Source: Limisphaerales bacterium (GTDB taxonomy: Bacteria; Verrucomicrobiota; Verrucomicrobiia; Limisphaerales; SXTU01). Taken from it: 51,385 bases of DNA. Of this stretch, positions 35,821 through 43,452 are shown piece after piece. Position 1 is the stretch's first letter, and the number at the start of each line of letters is the position of its first letter. The notes under the pieces were generated by a model. It worked only from the letters and a program-made list of their open reading frames with translations, made no database searches and had not been told where the DNA came from. Location: the NCBI GenBank assembly GCA_009773355.1, contig WRPG01000038.1:1-51385 (forward strand). The letters are read 5' to 3'. A program made the translations under genes and the position numbers.

Positions 35821-37137
35821 ATGAACCCCGAGCCACCGACCCGCACGCGCTTCGTCGTGCTCGGTGTGCTGTGCCTCCTGTCGGGCATCCTGTATCTGGA
35901 CCGCATCTGCATTTCGGCGGCCCTAGGCTCGATCCAGGCAGACCTGAACCTCTCGAACACGGAAGCCAGCTACGTGCTGATGGCGTTCACGCTGGCCTAC
36001 GGGCTGTTTGAAGTGCCGACTGGCCGCTGGGGAGACCGCTTCGGCGCGCGGCGGGTGCTGACGCGGATTTCGCTGTGGTGGTCCGTGTTCACCGCGCTCA
36101 CCGGAGCATGCATGGGATTGTGGTCGCTGGTCGCGGTGCGGTTTCTGTTTGGCGCGGGCGAGGCCGGGGCGTTTCCGAACGTGGCCCGGGTGCTGTCACG
36201 CTGGTTTCCCGATTCCGAGCGCGGCCGGGTGCAGGGCGTGCTGCTGGCGGCCTCGCAGGTCGGCGGGGCGCTGGCTCCGTTCCTCGCGGCGGTGCTCATT
36301 CAAGGCATCGGCTGGCGCTGGACCTTCGCGGCGTTCGGCTGTGTCGGGGTCGTGTGGGCGGCGGGATTCTGGTCGTGGTTCCGCGATGACCCGGCCACGC
36401 ACCCCGCCGTCAACGCCGCGGAGGTGGAGCAGATCGGACAGCGGGCGACGGCCAGCGCCACTCACACCGCCATCCCGTGGGCCGCCGCGCTCAGGAACCC
36501 GAGCCTCCGGATGTTGAGCCTGCTCATGGCGTGCATGTCGTTCAACAGCTACATCTACTTCTCGTGGTATCCGAAATACCTGGGCGCCGCGCGCGGCGTC
36601 GCGCCAACGGAGGCCGGGCTGATGGCCTCCGTGGTCCTCGCCTTCGCCGCCGCCGGCACGTTCACGGGCGGATTCGTTTTGGACCGCGTGGTCGTGGGCG
36701 GCAGCGTGGCCCGAAGGCGCTGGCACGGCGGAACCGCGTTGTTCTCCGCGGCGGCCATGCTCGCCTGCGCGTTGTTCACCCAGCATCCCTGGCTGGCCGC
36801 GCTCTTCACCGCGCTCTCCTGTTTCGCCGCGCAACTGGCCCAGACGCTGTGGTGGTCGTGCGCCATCGCCATCAGCGGGCGGCATGTCGGCGCGCTGTTC
36901 GGGCTGATGAACTCGGTCGGCGTCTTCGGCGCCATGAGTTCGCAGTTCCTCGTCGGGGCGCTCGCGGACTGGCTCGGAGCCAGAGGCCACTCGGGCCGGA
37001 TGCAATGGGATCCGATGTTCTACGTGGATGTCGGCGTGCTGATCGTTGCCGGCTGTCTGTGGTCTTCGTTCCGCTTGGTTACAGTCGAACCGCCCGAGGC
37101 TGAACCGGGCGACGTGCGGCCAGGCCCGACGAAGTAG
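35821..37137 (+). CDS. MFS transporter, ACS-like (organic anion) type
   Basis: The 438-residue protein has twelve predicted membrane helices. It includes LSGILYLDRICISAALGSIQ in TM1, the MFS signature GRWGDRFGARRVL in loop 2-3, and the RFLFGAGEAGAFPNVARVLS segment (TM4-5) characteristic of the anion:cation symporter (phthalate/hexuronate) subfamily. It is an inner-membrane proton-coupled importer of sugar acids or other organic anions. It is likely the uptake component of the same cassette as the flanking enzymes. A C-terminal cytosolic tail follows TM12. Confidence 0.9.
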   Translation: MNPEPPTRTRFVVLGVLCLLSGILYLDRICISAALGSIQADLNLSNTEASYVLMAFTLAYGLFEVPTGRWGDRFGARRVLTRISLWWSVFTALTGACMGLWSLVAVRFLFGAGEAGAFPNVARVLSRWFPDSERGRVQGVLLAASQVGGALAPFLAAVLIQGIGWRWTFAAFGCVGVVWAAGFWSWFRDDPATHPAVNAAEVEQIGQRATASATHTAIPWAAALRNPSLRMLSLLMACMSFNSYIYFSWYPKYLGAARGVAPTEAGLMASVVLAFAAAGTFTGGFVLDRVVVGGSVARRRWHGGTALFSAAAMLACALFTQHPWLAALFTALSCFAAQLAQTLWWSCAIAISGRHVGALFGLMNSVGVFGAMSSQFLVGALADWLGARGHSGRMQWDPMFYVDVGVLIVAGCLWSSFRLVTVEPPEAEPGDVRPGPTK

Positions 37138-37226
37138 CCGGCTCCGGGGCAAGGCTTGCCCAAGACATCGCGGCGTGTAGGCTGAACTCATCGCACCGAC
37201 CGTCGGCGCAAACGCCTGAACCCACC

Positions 37227-38336
37227 ATGAGCCGCAAATATCGCGTTGGCATCATCGGCGCCACCAAGCGCGGCGATTACGGTCACGGCATGGACACGGC
37301 CTTCAACGAGCTGTCGCAGTTCGAGGTCGTGGCGCTCGCGGACGAGGACGCAGCCGGTCGAGCCGCCGCCGGCAAGCGCTCCGGCGCGGCCCGGCTCTAC
37401 GCGGACTATCGCGAGATGCTCGCCAAGGAGAAGCTGGACCTCGTGGGCATCGGCCCGCGCTGGGTCACGGACCACCGGGCGATGGTCGTCGCGGCGGCGG
37501 AAGCGGGCTGCCACATCTTCCTCGAGAAGCCGCTGGCCGCGACGCTCGCGGACGCGGACGCCATGCTGGCCGCCTGCCAGCGCGCGAAGGTGAAGTGTGC
37601 GCTCATGCACCAACTCCGCACGATGCCGCCGTTGCGACACGCGCTGGCGGAATTGAAGACCGGCAAGTTTGGCAAGGTGCTCCGCCTGTTCGGCCGCCCG
37701 ACGGACGACGCGCGCGGCGGCGGCGAGGAACTCATTGTGCATGGCACGCACTTCTTCGACCTGATGGTTGCCGTCGCCGGCCCGCCGCGCTGGGTGAGCG
37801 GACACCTGGCCGTGGGCAATCGCGACGCCACGCTCGCCGACCGTCGTGAAGGCCGCGAGCCGGTCGGCCCCATCGCGGGAGACTCGGCGGAGGTGATGAT
37901 TGGCTTTGACGGCGGCGTGCGCGGGTTCTGGCACTCGACGGCGAACCTGAACCTCGGCGGCACGGTCTATGGGCTGCAAATCGAGTGCGAGAAGGCGCTC
38001 ATTCAACTGCGCACTCGCAGCGACGTGTTCATCTATCCCGCTCCGGTCCTGGAGCCGGAGAACGACAAGCGCGCGTGGGAGAAGGTGTGGGTGGCGGACT
38101 GGCACTTCACGCCGGAACACCAGCCGCGCCGCCTGAACGACTACATCCATCGCGGCAACCAGACCCTGCTGCGCGAACTCGTGGAGGCCATCGAGCGCGA
38201 CACCGAACCCACCGCCAGCCTGCGCGACGCCGTGTTCGTCACGGAGATCATCCAGGGCGCCTACGCCTCCCACTTCGCCGGCGGCGCCCGCCTGCCCATC
38301 CCGCTCGCGAACCGCCGGCATCCGCTGGGCGCGTGA
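37227..38336 (+). CDS. Gfo/Idh/MocA-family oxidoreductase
   Basis: The 369-residue NAD(P)-dependent oxidoreductase has a Rossmann N-terminus (KYRVGIIGATKRGDYGHGMD), the family motif IFLEKPLA and a C-terminal GFO_IDH_MocA_C-type domain with HGTHFFDLMVAVAG. The conserved catalytic Lys is in EKP, and the His/Asp pair lies in the HGTHFFDL segment. Members oxidise or reduce hydroxyls of cyclitols and sugars. It lies 89 bases after the MFS gene in the same direction. Together they suggest oxidation of an imported sugar or cyclitol derivative. The start ATG follows GAACCCACC. Confidence 0.9.
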   Translation: MSRKYRVGIIGATKRGDYGHGMDTAFNELSQFEVVALADEDAAGRAAAGKRSGAARLYADYREMLAKEKLDLVGIGPRWVTDHRAMVVAAAEAGCHIFLEKPLAATLADADAMLAACQRAKVKCALMHQLRTMPPLRHALAELKTGKFGKVLRLFGRPTDDARGGGEELIVHGTHFFDLMVAVAGPPRWVSGHLAVGNRDATLADRREGREPVGPIAGDSAEVMIGFDGGVRGFWHSTANLNLGGTVYGLQIECEKALIQLRTRSDVFIYPAPVLEPENDKRAWEKVWVADWHFTPEHQPRRLNDYIHRGNQTLLRELVEAIERDTEPTASLRDAVFVTEIIQGAYASHFAGGARLPIPLANRRHPLGA

Positions 38337-38385
38337 GCTGGGGGTCTGGAAGGCGAAGCGAGCACAGCCGCCTCGCGAACTCGAC

Positions 38386-38574
38386 ATGCCGACGGTGCCC
38401 CGGCAAAGTTTCCGCATGAAGACCAATGGCGATGTGACTTTCATCGCGAACAGGTTCGGACGTGCGCCACGCACGCTGGGCGCTCGCGTCACCTTCTCCC
38501 ATGAAGCCGAGGCCGAGGACAAGACCAGCGAGACGGTGATCCAGAGGGTTTTTGATGAGCTGCCGGTGCTGTGA
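38386..38574 (+). CDS. Small hypothetical protein (doubtful)
   Basis: A 62-residue ORF begins MPTVPRQSFRMKTNGDVTFI; an internal ATG at 38416 is an alternative. It has no recognised motif. It fills the gap between the Gfo/Idh gene and the low-GC gene and could be a decayed gene at the edge of the inserted region. I rate it low. Confidence 0.3.
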   Translation: MPTVPRQSFRMKTNGDVTFIANRFGRAPRTLGARVTFSHEAEAEDKTSETVIQRVFDELPVL

Positions 38575-38596
38575 ACAAGCCTAGGAAGGGCGCAGT

Positions 38597-39487
38597 ATGA
38601 TCAACGTATTCGGTAAGGACATTCCTATCGCTGTCTTCACGGCTCTTGTCGGAGCGATTGGCACATTGGTCGGCGGCATCGTCGCCGGAGGGATCGCGCT
38701 ACTACTTAACCGAATTTCGAATCGGCAGCAGAACGAACGCTTGAAGCAGCAATTGTCACACGATGCGGAGCAGAAGGGGATAGAGCGACGCCATAAGGCA
38801 AAAGCTGAAATCTTTCTCCTAGCGGCTGAAGAACTTGCAAAGGGCGCGCGCTACTTAATTCGTTATCACGAAGCCAGCCTCTCCCCAGCCGACCACGCAT
38901 CAATAATCAGCGGCTACGATGCAGCGCTGGCAAAAGTTCATCTCGTCGGCGATTTCGAGACAATCCGAACGCTTACTGAAGCCAATGAGTGCTTTCAGAT
39001 TGAGGCGCTTCGACTAAACAAGCTGCGGACTCCTCTTCAAAGGAAAGCGGCGCAGTTGAAGATGATCGAAGCACAACTGAAAGAAGACCTCCAATCTCGC
39101 AAGAGTGTCGAAGGCCGGTTTGAGCAGATTTACCGAGTTAACCCCACCGATCCAGAGGTTCCTCAGTTGACCCAGCAGTTCAAATGCCTCCACGAGAGGA
39201 TTTCCAAGTCGCAGGAGCAGCGGGCGATTATGGAACGAGAATTGTATGAAGGGTCGTTGCAGCTCTTTAGAGAATGCCGCACGGCTGTGCGCGCCTACTC
39301 CGACAAGTTGCGTCAGTTGAACCTTGTCGCCCGTGATGAGTTAGCTCTGCCACTCGGTCCAGCCGCGCCGCGATACTTGGATATGATGCAGCGGACGAAC
39401 GACAGGATGGACTCAGAGATGAAGGCGTTGGTCGAAGATTTGTTGGCCTCAAACCGACCACTCCCGCAGGCGAAGCAAAAGACATGA
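38597..39487 (+). CDS. Membrane-anchored coiled-coil protein of unknown function, probably acquired
   Basis: The 296-residue protein starts MINVFGKDIPIAVFTALVGA with one N-terminal helix (AIGTLVGGIVAGGIALLLNR, about 20-40), then a long helical, charged cytoplasmic region (residues about 45-215) with heptad-like blocks (QLSHDAEQKGIERRHKAKAE; RKAAQLKMIEAQLKEDLQSR). Hand-counted GC of three 60-base samples is 52-57%, against 67% in one DUF58 sample, and it uses TTA and ATA codons that are rare around it. This points to horizontal acquisition. It overlaps the DUF58 start by four bases (ATGA), so translation of DUF58 may be coupled to it. I know of no function; it has no catalytic motif. Confidence 0.75.
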   Translation: MINVFGKDIPIAVFTALVGAIGTLVGGIVAGGIALLLNRISNRQQNERLKQQLSHDAEQKGIERRHKAKAEIFLLAAEELAKGARYLIRYHEASLSPADHASIISGYDAALAKVHLVGDFETIRTLTEANECFQIEALRLNKLRTPLQRKAAQLKMIEAQLKEDLQSRKSVEGRFEQIYRVNPTDPEVPQLTQQFKCLHERISKSQEQRAIMERELYEGSLQLFRECRTAVRAYSDKLRQLNLVARDELALPLGPAAPRYLDMMQRTNDRMDSEMKALVEDLLASNRPLPQAKQKT

Positions 39488-40440
39488 TCCCCCGCGAGCT
39501 GCTCAAGAAGATCCGCCAGATCGAGATCCGCACGAACCGGCTCGTGTCCGAGTCCGTGTCGGGCGCGTATCACAGCGTCTTCAAGGGGCAGGGCATGAAC
39601 TTCGACGAGGTGCGCGAGTATCAGCCCGGCGACGACGTGCGCGCGATTGACTGGAACGTCACGGCGCGGATGAACCACCCGTTCATCAAGAAGTTCGTCG
39701 AGGAGCGCGAGCTGACGGTAATGCTCGTCGTGGACCTCAGCGGCTCCGGCCTCTTCGGCTCTGGGGAGCAGTCCAAGCGCGAGCTGGCCGCCGAGATCGC
39801 CTCCGTGCTCGCGTTCTCCGCCATCCGCAACAACGACAAGGTGGGCCTCGTGCTCTTCAGCGACGAGGTCGAGAAGTTCATCCCGCCGCGCAAGGGCCGC
39901 CGCCATGTGCTGCGCGTCATCCGCGAAATCCTCTTCTTCGAGCCGAAGCGCCACGGCACCGATCTGCCGGGTGCGCTGCATTTCGTCAGCCGGATGCTGC
40001 CGCACAAGTCCGTGGTCGTCGTGCTCTCGGACTTCCTCGAAGCCCGCGCACCGGTGCGCTTCGGCAGCCGCAGCGCAAGCATCGCGCCGCTGCCCGCCGC
40101 CGAGCCGCTCGCGCCTGCCACGCAGGTCGCGCTCCGGCAGGCGCACCGCCGCCACGACCTCGTGGCCGTGCAAATCACCGACCGCTACGAGTTGGAGCTG
40201 CCTGCGCTGGGCCGGCTGGTGTTGAAGGACGCGGAGACGGGCGAGGTCGTGGAAATCCAGACTGGCAAAGCCCGCCAGCGCGCCGCCTTCGCCGAGCAGC
40301 AGACGCTCTTTCAAGGCGCGCTCCGCAAGGCGTTCCGCACGATGGGCATTGACTCGATTCAACTGCGGACCGACCAGCCTTACTCGGCTGCGCTGGGGAA
40401 GTTTTTCGACACGCGGGAGAAGCGGCGGAGGCGGGGATGA
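39484..40440 (+). CDS. DUF58/VWA-like protein
   Basis: The 318-residue protein has the DUF58 signature NFDEVREYQPGDDVRAIDWN (about residues 39-58). A von Willebrand A-like MIDAS site reads VVDLSGSGLFGSG. It has a C-terminal region with LVAVQITDRYELELP. DUF58 proteins usually work with a MoxR-type AAA+ ATPase encoded just upstream; here that place is taken by the lower-GC gene, with which it overlaps by four bases. No MoxR gene is in the window. The role may be chaperone-like assembly of a redox or membrane complex, as inferred for the family. Confidence 0.9.
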   Translation: MIPRELLKKIRQIEIRTNRLVSESVSGAYHSVFKGQGMNFDEVREYQPGDDVRAIDWNVTARMNHPFIKKFVEERELTVMLVVDLSGSGLFGSGEQSKRELAAEIASVLAFSAIRNNDKVGLVLFSDEVEKFIPPRKGRRHVLRVIREILFFEPKRHGTDLPGALHFVSRMLPHKSVVVVLSDFLEARAPVRFGSRSASIAPLPAAEPLAPATQVALRQAHRRHDLVAVQITDRYELELPALGRLVLKDAETGEVVEIQTGKARQRAAFAEQQTLFQGALRKAFRTMGIDSIQLRTDQPYSAALGKFFDTREKRRRRG

Positions 40441-40447
40441 AGACAAG

Positions 40448-40520
40448 TATTCAGTAACCAGTGTTCAGTCCTCGGACCATGCCGCCTGTCATCATTCCCC
40501 ACTGACTACTGAAAACTGAA
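40448..40520. repeat. TTCAGT-rich inverted repeat spacer
   Basis: TATTCAGT and GTGTTCAGT on the left are matched by ACTGACT/ACTGAA/ACTGAA on the right, giving an imperfect inverted arrangement directly before maf. The TTCAGT units resemble the dnaK-groES spacer (8258-8292) and look like a dispersed intergenic repeat. Confidence 0.45.
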
Positions 40521-41186
40521 ATGACCCTTCCCCCGCTCATCCTCGCCTCCGCCTCGCCGCGCCGGGCGGAGCTGCTGCGCGGGCTGGGGCTGGATTTCAC
40601 GGTAGTCACCAGCGCCGCCGAGGAGGCGCACCACGAGGATTTCACCGCGCGCGAGCTGTGCCTCGCCAACGCCTATCGCAAGGCCCGCGCGGTGGCGAAG
40701 CAGCACCCGCAGGCGCTCGTGCTGGGCGCGGACACGCTCGTTTATCTCGGCACGACGCTCTACGCCAAGCCGTCGGACATGGCGGACGCGCGGCGGATGA
40801 TCAGCGAGCTGGCCGGCCACACGCACCAGGTCGTCACCGGCGTCTGCCTGCTGCAACTCGGCACGCATCGTTGCCGCCTCTTCGCCGAGACGACTGACGT
40901 GACCTTCAAGCCGCTGACCGACGCGCAAATCACCGCCTACCTCGCCGCGATTCAGCCGCTCGACAAGGCCGGAGCCTACGCGATTCAAGACCGGGGCGAC
41001 GAAATCGTGGAGCGCATCAACGGGTCGTTCAGCAACGTCGTCGGCCTGCCGGTGGAGCGGGTGAAGCATGAACTGGCAAGGTGGGGCCGAGCGTCCTCGC
41101 CTGTCGTGGAAACGACGCCCTCCACCCGCTGGAAGATTCTCACCACCTCCGATTCGTCTCGGATTCGCCCGCCGCGCGATAAGTAG
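40521..41186 (+). CDS. maf: Maf family nucleoside triphosphate pyrophosphatase
   Basis: The 221-residue protein has the Maf/HAM1-like fold: LILASASPRRAELLRGLGLD (the nucleotide-binding SASPRR motif), VLGADTLV with the catalytic Asp, YAKPSD, and the C-terminal LDKAGAYAIQDRGDEIVERI with GSFSNVVGLPVE. These enzymes hydrolyse non-canonical (d)NTPs or methylated nucleotides. A C-terminal extension of about 30 residues (GRASSPVVETTPSTRWK) goes beyond the typical 190-200. The start ATG is directly after the TTCAGT repeat. Confidence 0.9.
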   Translation: MTLPPLILASASPRRAELLRGLGLDFTVVTSAAEEAHHEDFTARELCLANAYRKARAVAKQHPQALVLGADTLVYLGTTLYAKPSDMADARRMISELAGHTHQVVTGVCLLQLGTHRCRLFAETTDVTFKPLTDAQITAYLAAIQPLDKAGAYAIQDRGDEIVERINGSFSNVVGLPVERVKHELARWGRASSPVVETTPSTRWKILTTSDSSRIRPPRDK

Positions 41187-41257
41187 CGCGGCTCTCCTCA
41201 TCAAATTTCCCGCCCGCGCTTGCCTTCACTCTGCCCGCTCCTACACTCCGCGCGCCG

Positions 41258-43306
41258 ATGCTGAACCTGAACACGCTCAACCCCGAGCAACGCGATGCCG
41301 TCGAGACGATTCGCGGCCCCGTGCTCATCCTCGCGGGGGCGGGCACGGGCAAGACGCGCGTCATCACGTTCCGCATCGCGCACATGGTCGAGCGCGGCAT
41401 CGCGCCGGACAACATCCTCGCCGTCACCTTCACCAACAAGGCCGCAAGGGAGATGCTCGAACGCGTCAACGCGCTGCTCCCCCGAGACCCCAGACGCCAA
41501 ACCCAAGACCCTGACAAGAAGCCCGCCCGCCCCACCGTCTCCACCTTCCATTCCCTCTGCGTCCGCATTCTGCGCCAACACATCGAACTGCTCGGCTACA
41601 AAAAGAACTTCGTCATCTACGACGAGTCCGAGCAACTCGGTGCGATCAAGAAAATCCTCGCCAACGTCTCCGCGAAGGGCGAGCAGACCGACCCGCGCGC
41701 GGTGCTCACGCTGTTGAGCAAGTTCAAGAACGGCGGCGCGGCAGCCGAGGCGGCCTTCAAGGATCCGAACGTCTCCGCCCTCGCCGAGCACGTCCGCAAG
41801 AAATACGAGTCCGCGCTCAAGGCCTGCAACGCGGTGGACTTCGACGACCTGATCCTGCTCACGCTCCGCCTCTTCACCGAGCATCCCGACGCGCTCGACG
41901 CCTGCCGCGCGCGCTTCCGCTACGTGATGGTGGACGAGTATCAGGACACGAACGCCGCGCAGTTCCAGCTCGTCCACGCGCTCACGCTCAAGCACCGCAA
42001 CCTCTGCGTAGTCGGCGACGACGACCAGTCCATCTACGGCTGGCGCGGTGCGGAAGTCGCGAACTTGCTCGATCTGGAAAAGCATTTCCCCGAGGTGAAG
42101 GTCGTGAAGCTGGAGCAGAACTACCGCTCGACGAACACGATTCTCCAGGCCGCCAATGCCGTCATCAAGAACAACGCCCGCCGGCGCGGCAAGAACCTCT
42201 GGTCGCAAAACGGGCAGGGCACGAAGATCCAACTCCACGCCTTCGACACCGACGACACCGAGGCGCGCACAGTGGCCGAGACCATCGAGTTCAAGCGCAT
42301 GACCCAGCGCGTGCCGTGGGGCGACCAGGCGATTCTCTTCCGCACGAACCTCCAGTCGCGGCCCATTGAGATGGAGCTGCGGAAGGCCGGCATCCGCTAC
42401 CACCTCATCGGTGGGCAGAGCTTCTTCGACCGCCGTGAGGTGCGCGACTTCCTCGCCTACGTGAAGACGTTCTTGAACCCGCACGACGACGTGAGCCTGC
42501 TGCGCATCGCGAACGTCCCCGCGCGCGGCCTGAGCGACGTGACGATGGAGCGCTTGCTCGGCGCGAGCCAGGAGCGGCACTGCTCGGTCTTCACGGCCAT
42601 GCGGCACACGGATGTGCAAGCCAGCTTCCAAGCGCGGAGCCGCGAGGCGATTCAGGAGTTCATCGGCTTCGTGGAAGAGACTCGCGCAAGGCTTGCCGAT
42701 GAAGCGCTCGCCGCGAAACCCGACGCGCTTCAGCAATGGTCGGAGAAGTTTCTCAACGAGACCGGTTACTTCAACGAACTCCGGCGCAGCGAGAAGAACC
42801 AGGAGAACGCCGAGAACCGTATTCGCAGCCTGCGCGACTTGCTCGCGACGATGGACCGCGAGGGCGTGGGAAAGCTGATGTCTGACCGCCTCGACGCGTT
42901 TCTGGAGAACATCACCCTCGACTCCGAACGCGAGGAGGAGAAGGAGGCCGGCGACGCCGTGACGCTCATCACGATGCACTCCTGCAAGGGGCTGGAGTAT
43001 CCGCATGTGTATGTCGTGGGCCTGGAGGACGGCCTGCTGCCGCACTCGCGGTCGAAGGTCGAGGGCACGATGGACGAGGAGCGGCGGCTCTTCTACGTGG
43101 CGATCACGCGCGCGAAGCGTGAGCTGATGATTTCGCACTGCGGCGGGCGGAAGAAGTATGGGCAGGTGATGCCCTGCCATCCGTCGCCATTCCTCAAGGA
43201 ACTCCCGGCAAACCTCATCGAAGACGCGGACGAGAAGGGCAAACAGCCCGTCACCCAAGCCAGCGCGAAGGATATGTTCGCTGCCATGCGCGCGGCGCTT
43301 CAGTAG
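41258..43306 (+). CDS. UvrD/PcrA/Rep-family ATP-dependent DNA helicase
   Basis: The 682-residue superfamily 1A helicase contains all motifs: Q-motif NPEQRDAV (8-15), Walker A AGAGTGKT (26-33), motif II VDEYQDTN, motif III VVGDDDQSIYGWRGAE, motif IV LEQNYRST, motif V TMHSCKGLEYPHVYVVGLED, and motif VI ERRLFYVAITRAKREL. It translocates 3'-5' along single strands in repair and replication restart. It is similar in size to PcrA/Rep but cannot be assigned to a single orthologue. An unusual Arg/Gln/Asp/Pro-rich linker (RDPRRQTQDPDKKPARP) interrupts domain 1A near residue 75. The start follows maf by 71 bases; the stop is three bases before the REPIN-like element. Confidence 0.92.
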   Translation: MLNLNTLNPEQRDAVETIRGPVLILAGAGTGKTRVITFRIAHMVERGIAPDNILAVTFTNKAAREMLERVNALLPRDPRRQTQDPDKKPARPTVSTFHSLCVRILRQHIELLGYKKNFVIYDESEQLGAIKKILANVSAKGEQTDPRAVLTLLSKFKNGGAAAEAAFKDPNVSALAEHVRKKYESALKACNAVDFDDLILLTLRLFTEHPDALDACRARFRYVMVDEYQDTNAAQFQLVHALTLKHRNLCVVGDDDQSIYGWRGAEVANLLDLEKHFPEVKVVKLEQNYRSTNTILQAANAVIKNNARRRGKNLWSQNGQGTKIQLHAFDTDDTEARTVAETIEFKRMTQRVPWGDQAILFRTNLQSRPIEMELRKAGIRYHLIGGQSFFDRREVRDFLAYVKTFLNPHDDVSLLRIANVPARGLSDVTMERLLGASQERHCSVFTAMRHTDVQASFQARSREAIQEFIGFVEETRARLADEALAAKPDALQQWSEKFLNETGYFNELRRSEKNQENAENRIRSLRDLLATMDREGVGKLMSDRLDAFLENITLDSEREEEKEAGDAVTLITMHSCKGLEYPHVYVVGLEDGLLPHSRSKVEGTMDEERRLFYVAITRAKRELMISHCGGRKKYGQVMPCHPSPFLKELPANLIEDADEKGKQPVTQASAKDMFAAMRAALQ

Positions 43307-43308
43307 CT

Positions 43309-43380
43309 CGTGCCGGCGACTTGCAGTCGCCGTCTGTGGGCAAAGGACGGTTCAGACGGCGACTGCAAGTCGCCGGCACG
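43309..43380. repeat. REPIN-like element with perfect 27-base inverted arms
   Basis: Arms at 43309-43335 (CGTGCCGGCGACTTGCAGTC plus GCCGTCT) and 43354-43380 are perfect inverted copies around an 18-base spacer. Each arm also contains its own palindrome GGCGACT-TGC-AGTCGCC, so the element folds in two ways. This is the REPIN layout. It lies between the helicase stop and the sulfatase. Confidence 0.75.
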
Positions 43381-43452
43381 GGCCAAAGCGGTGTCGCGAG
43401 CCAGCCTGACTTTCTGCTGGCGCGACGCGGCCCGACGGTTCATTCGTTTCCC

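Noticed and set aside
41201-43258. 685-codon minus-strand ORF opposite the helicase
   Set aside because: It is the complement of a well-defined UvrD-type gene; its product is Val/Glu/Arg-rich with no domain. High GC at codon position three leaves long open antisense frames.
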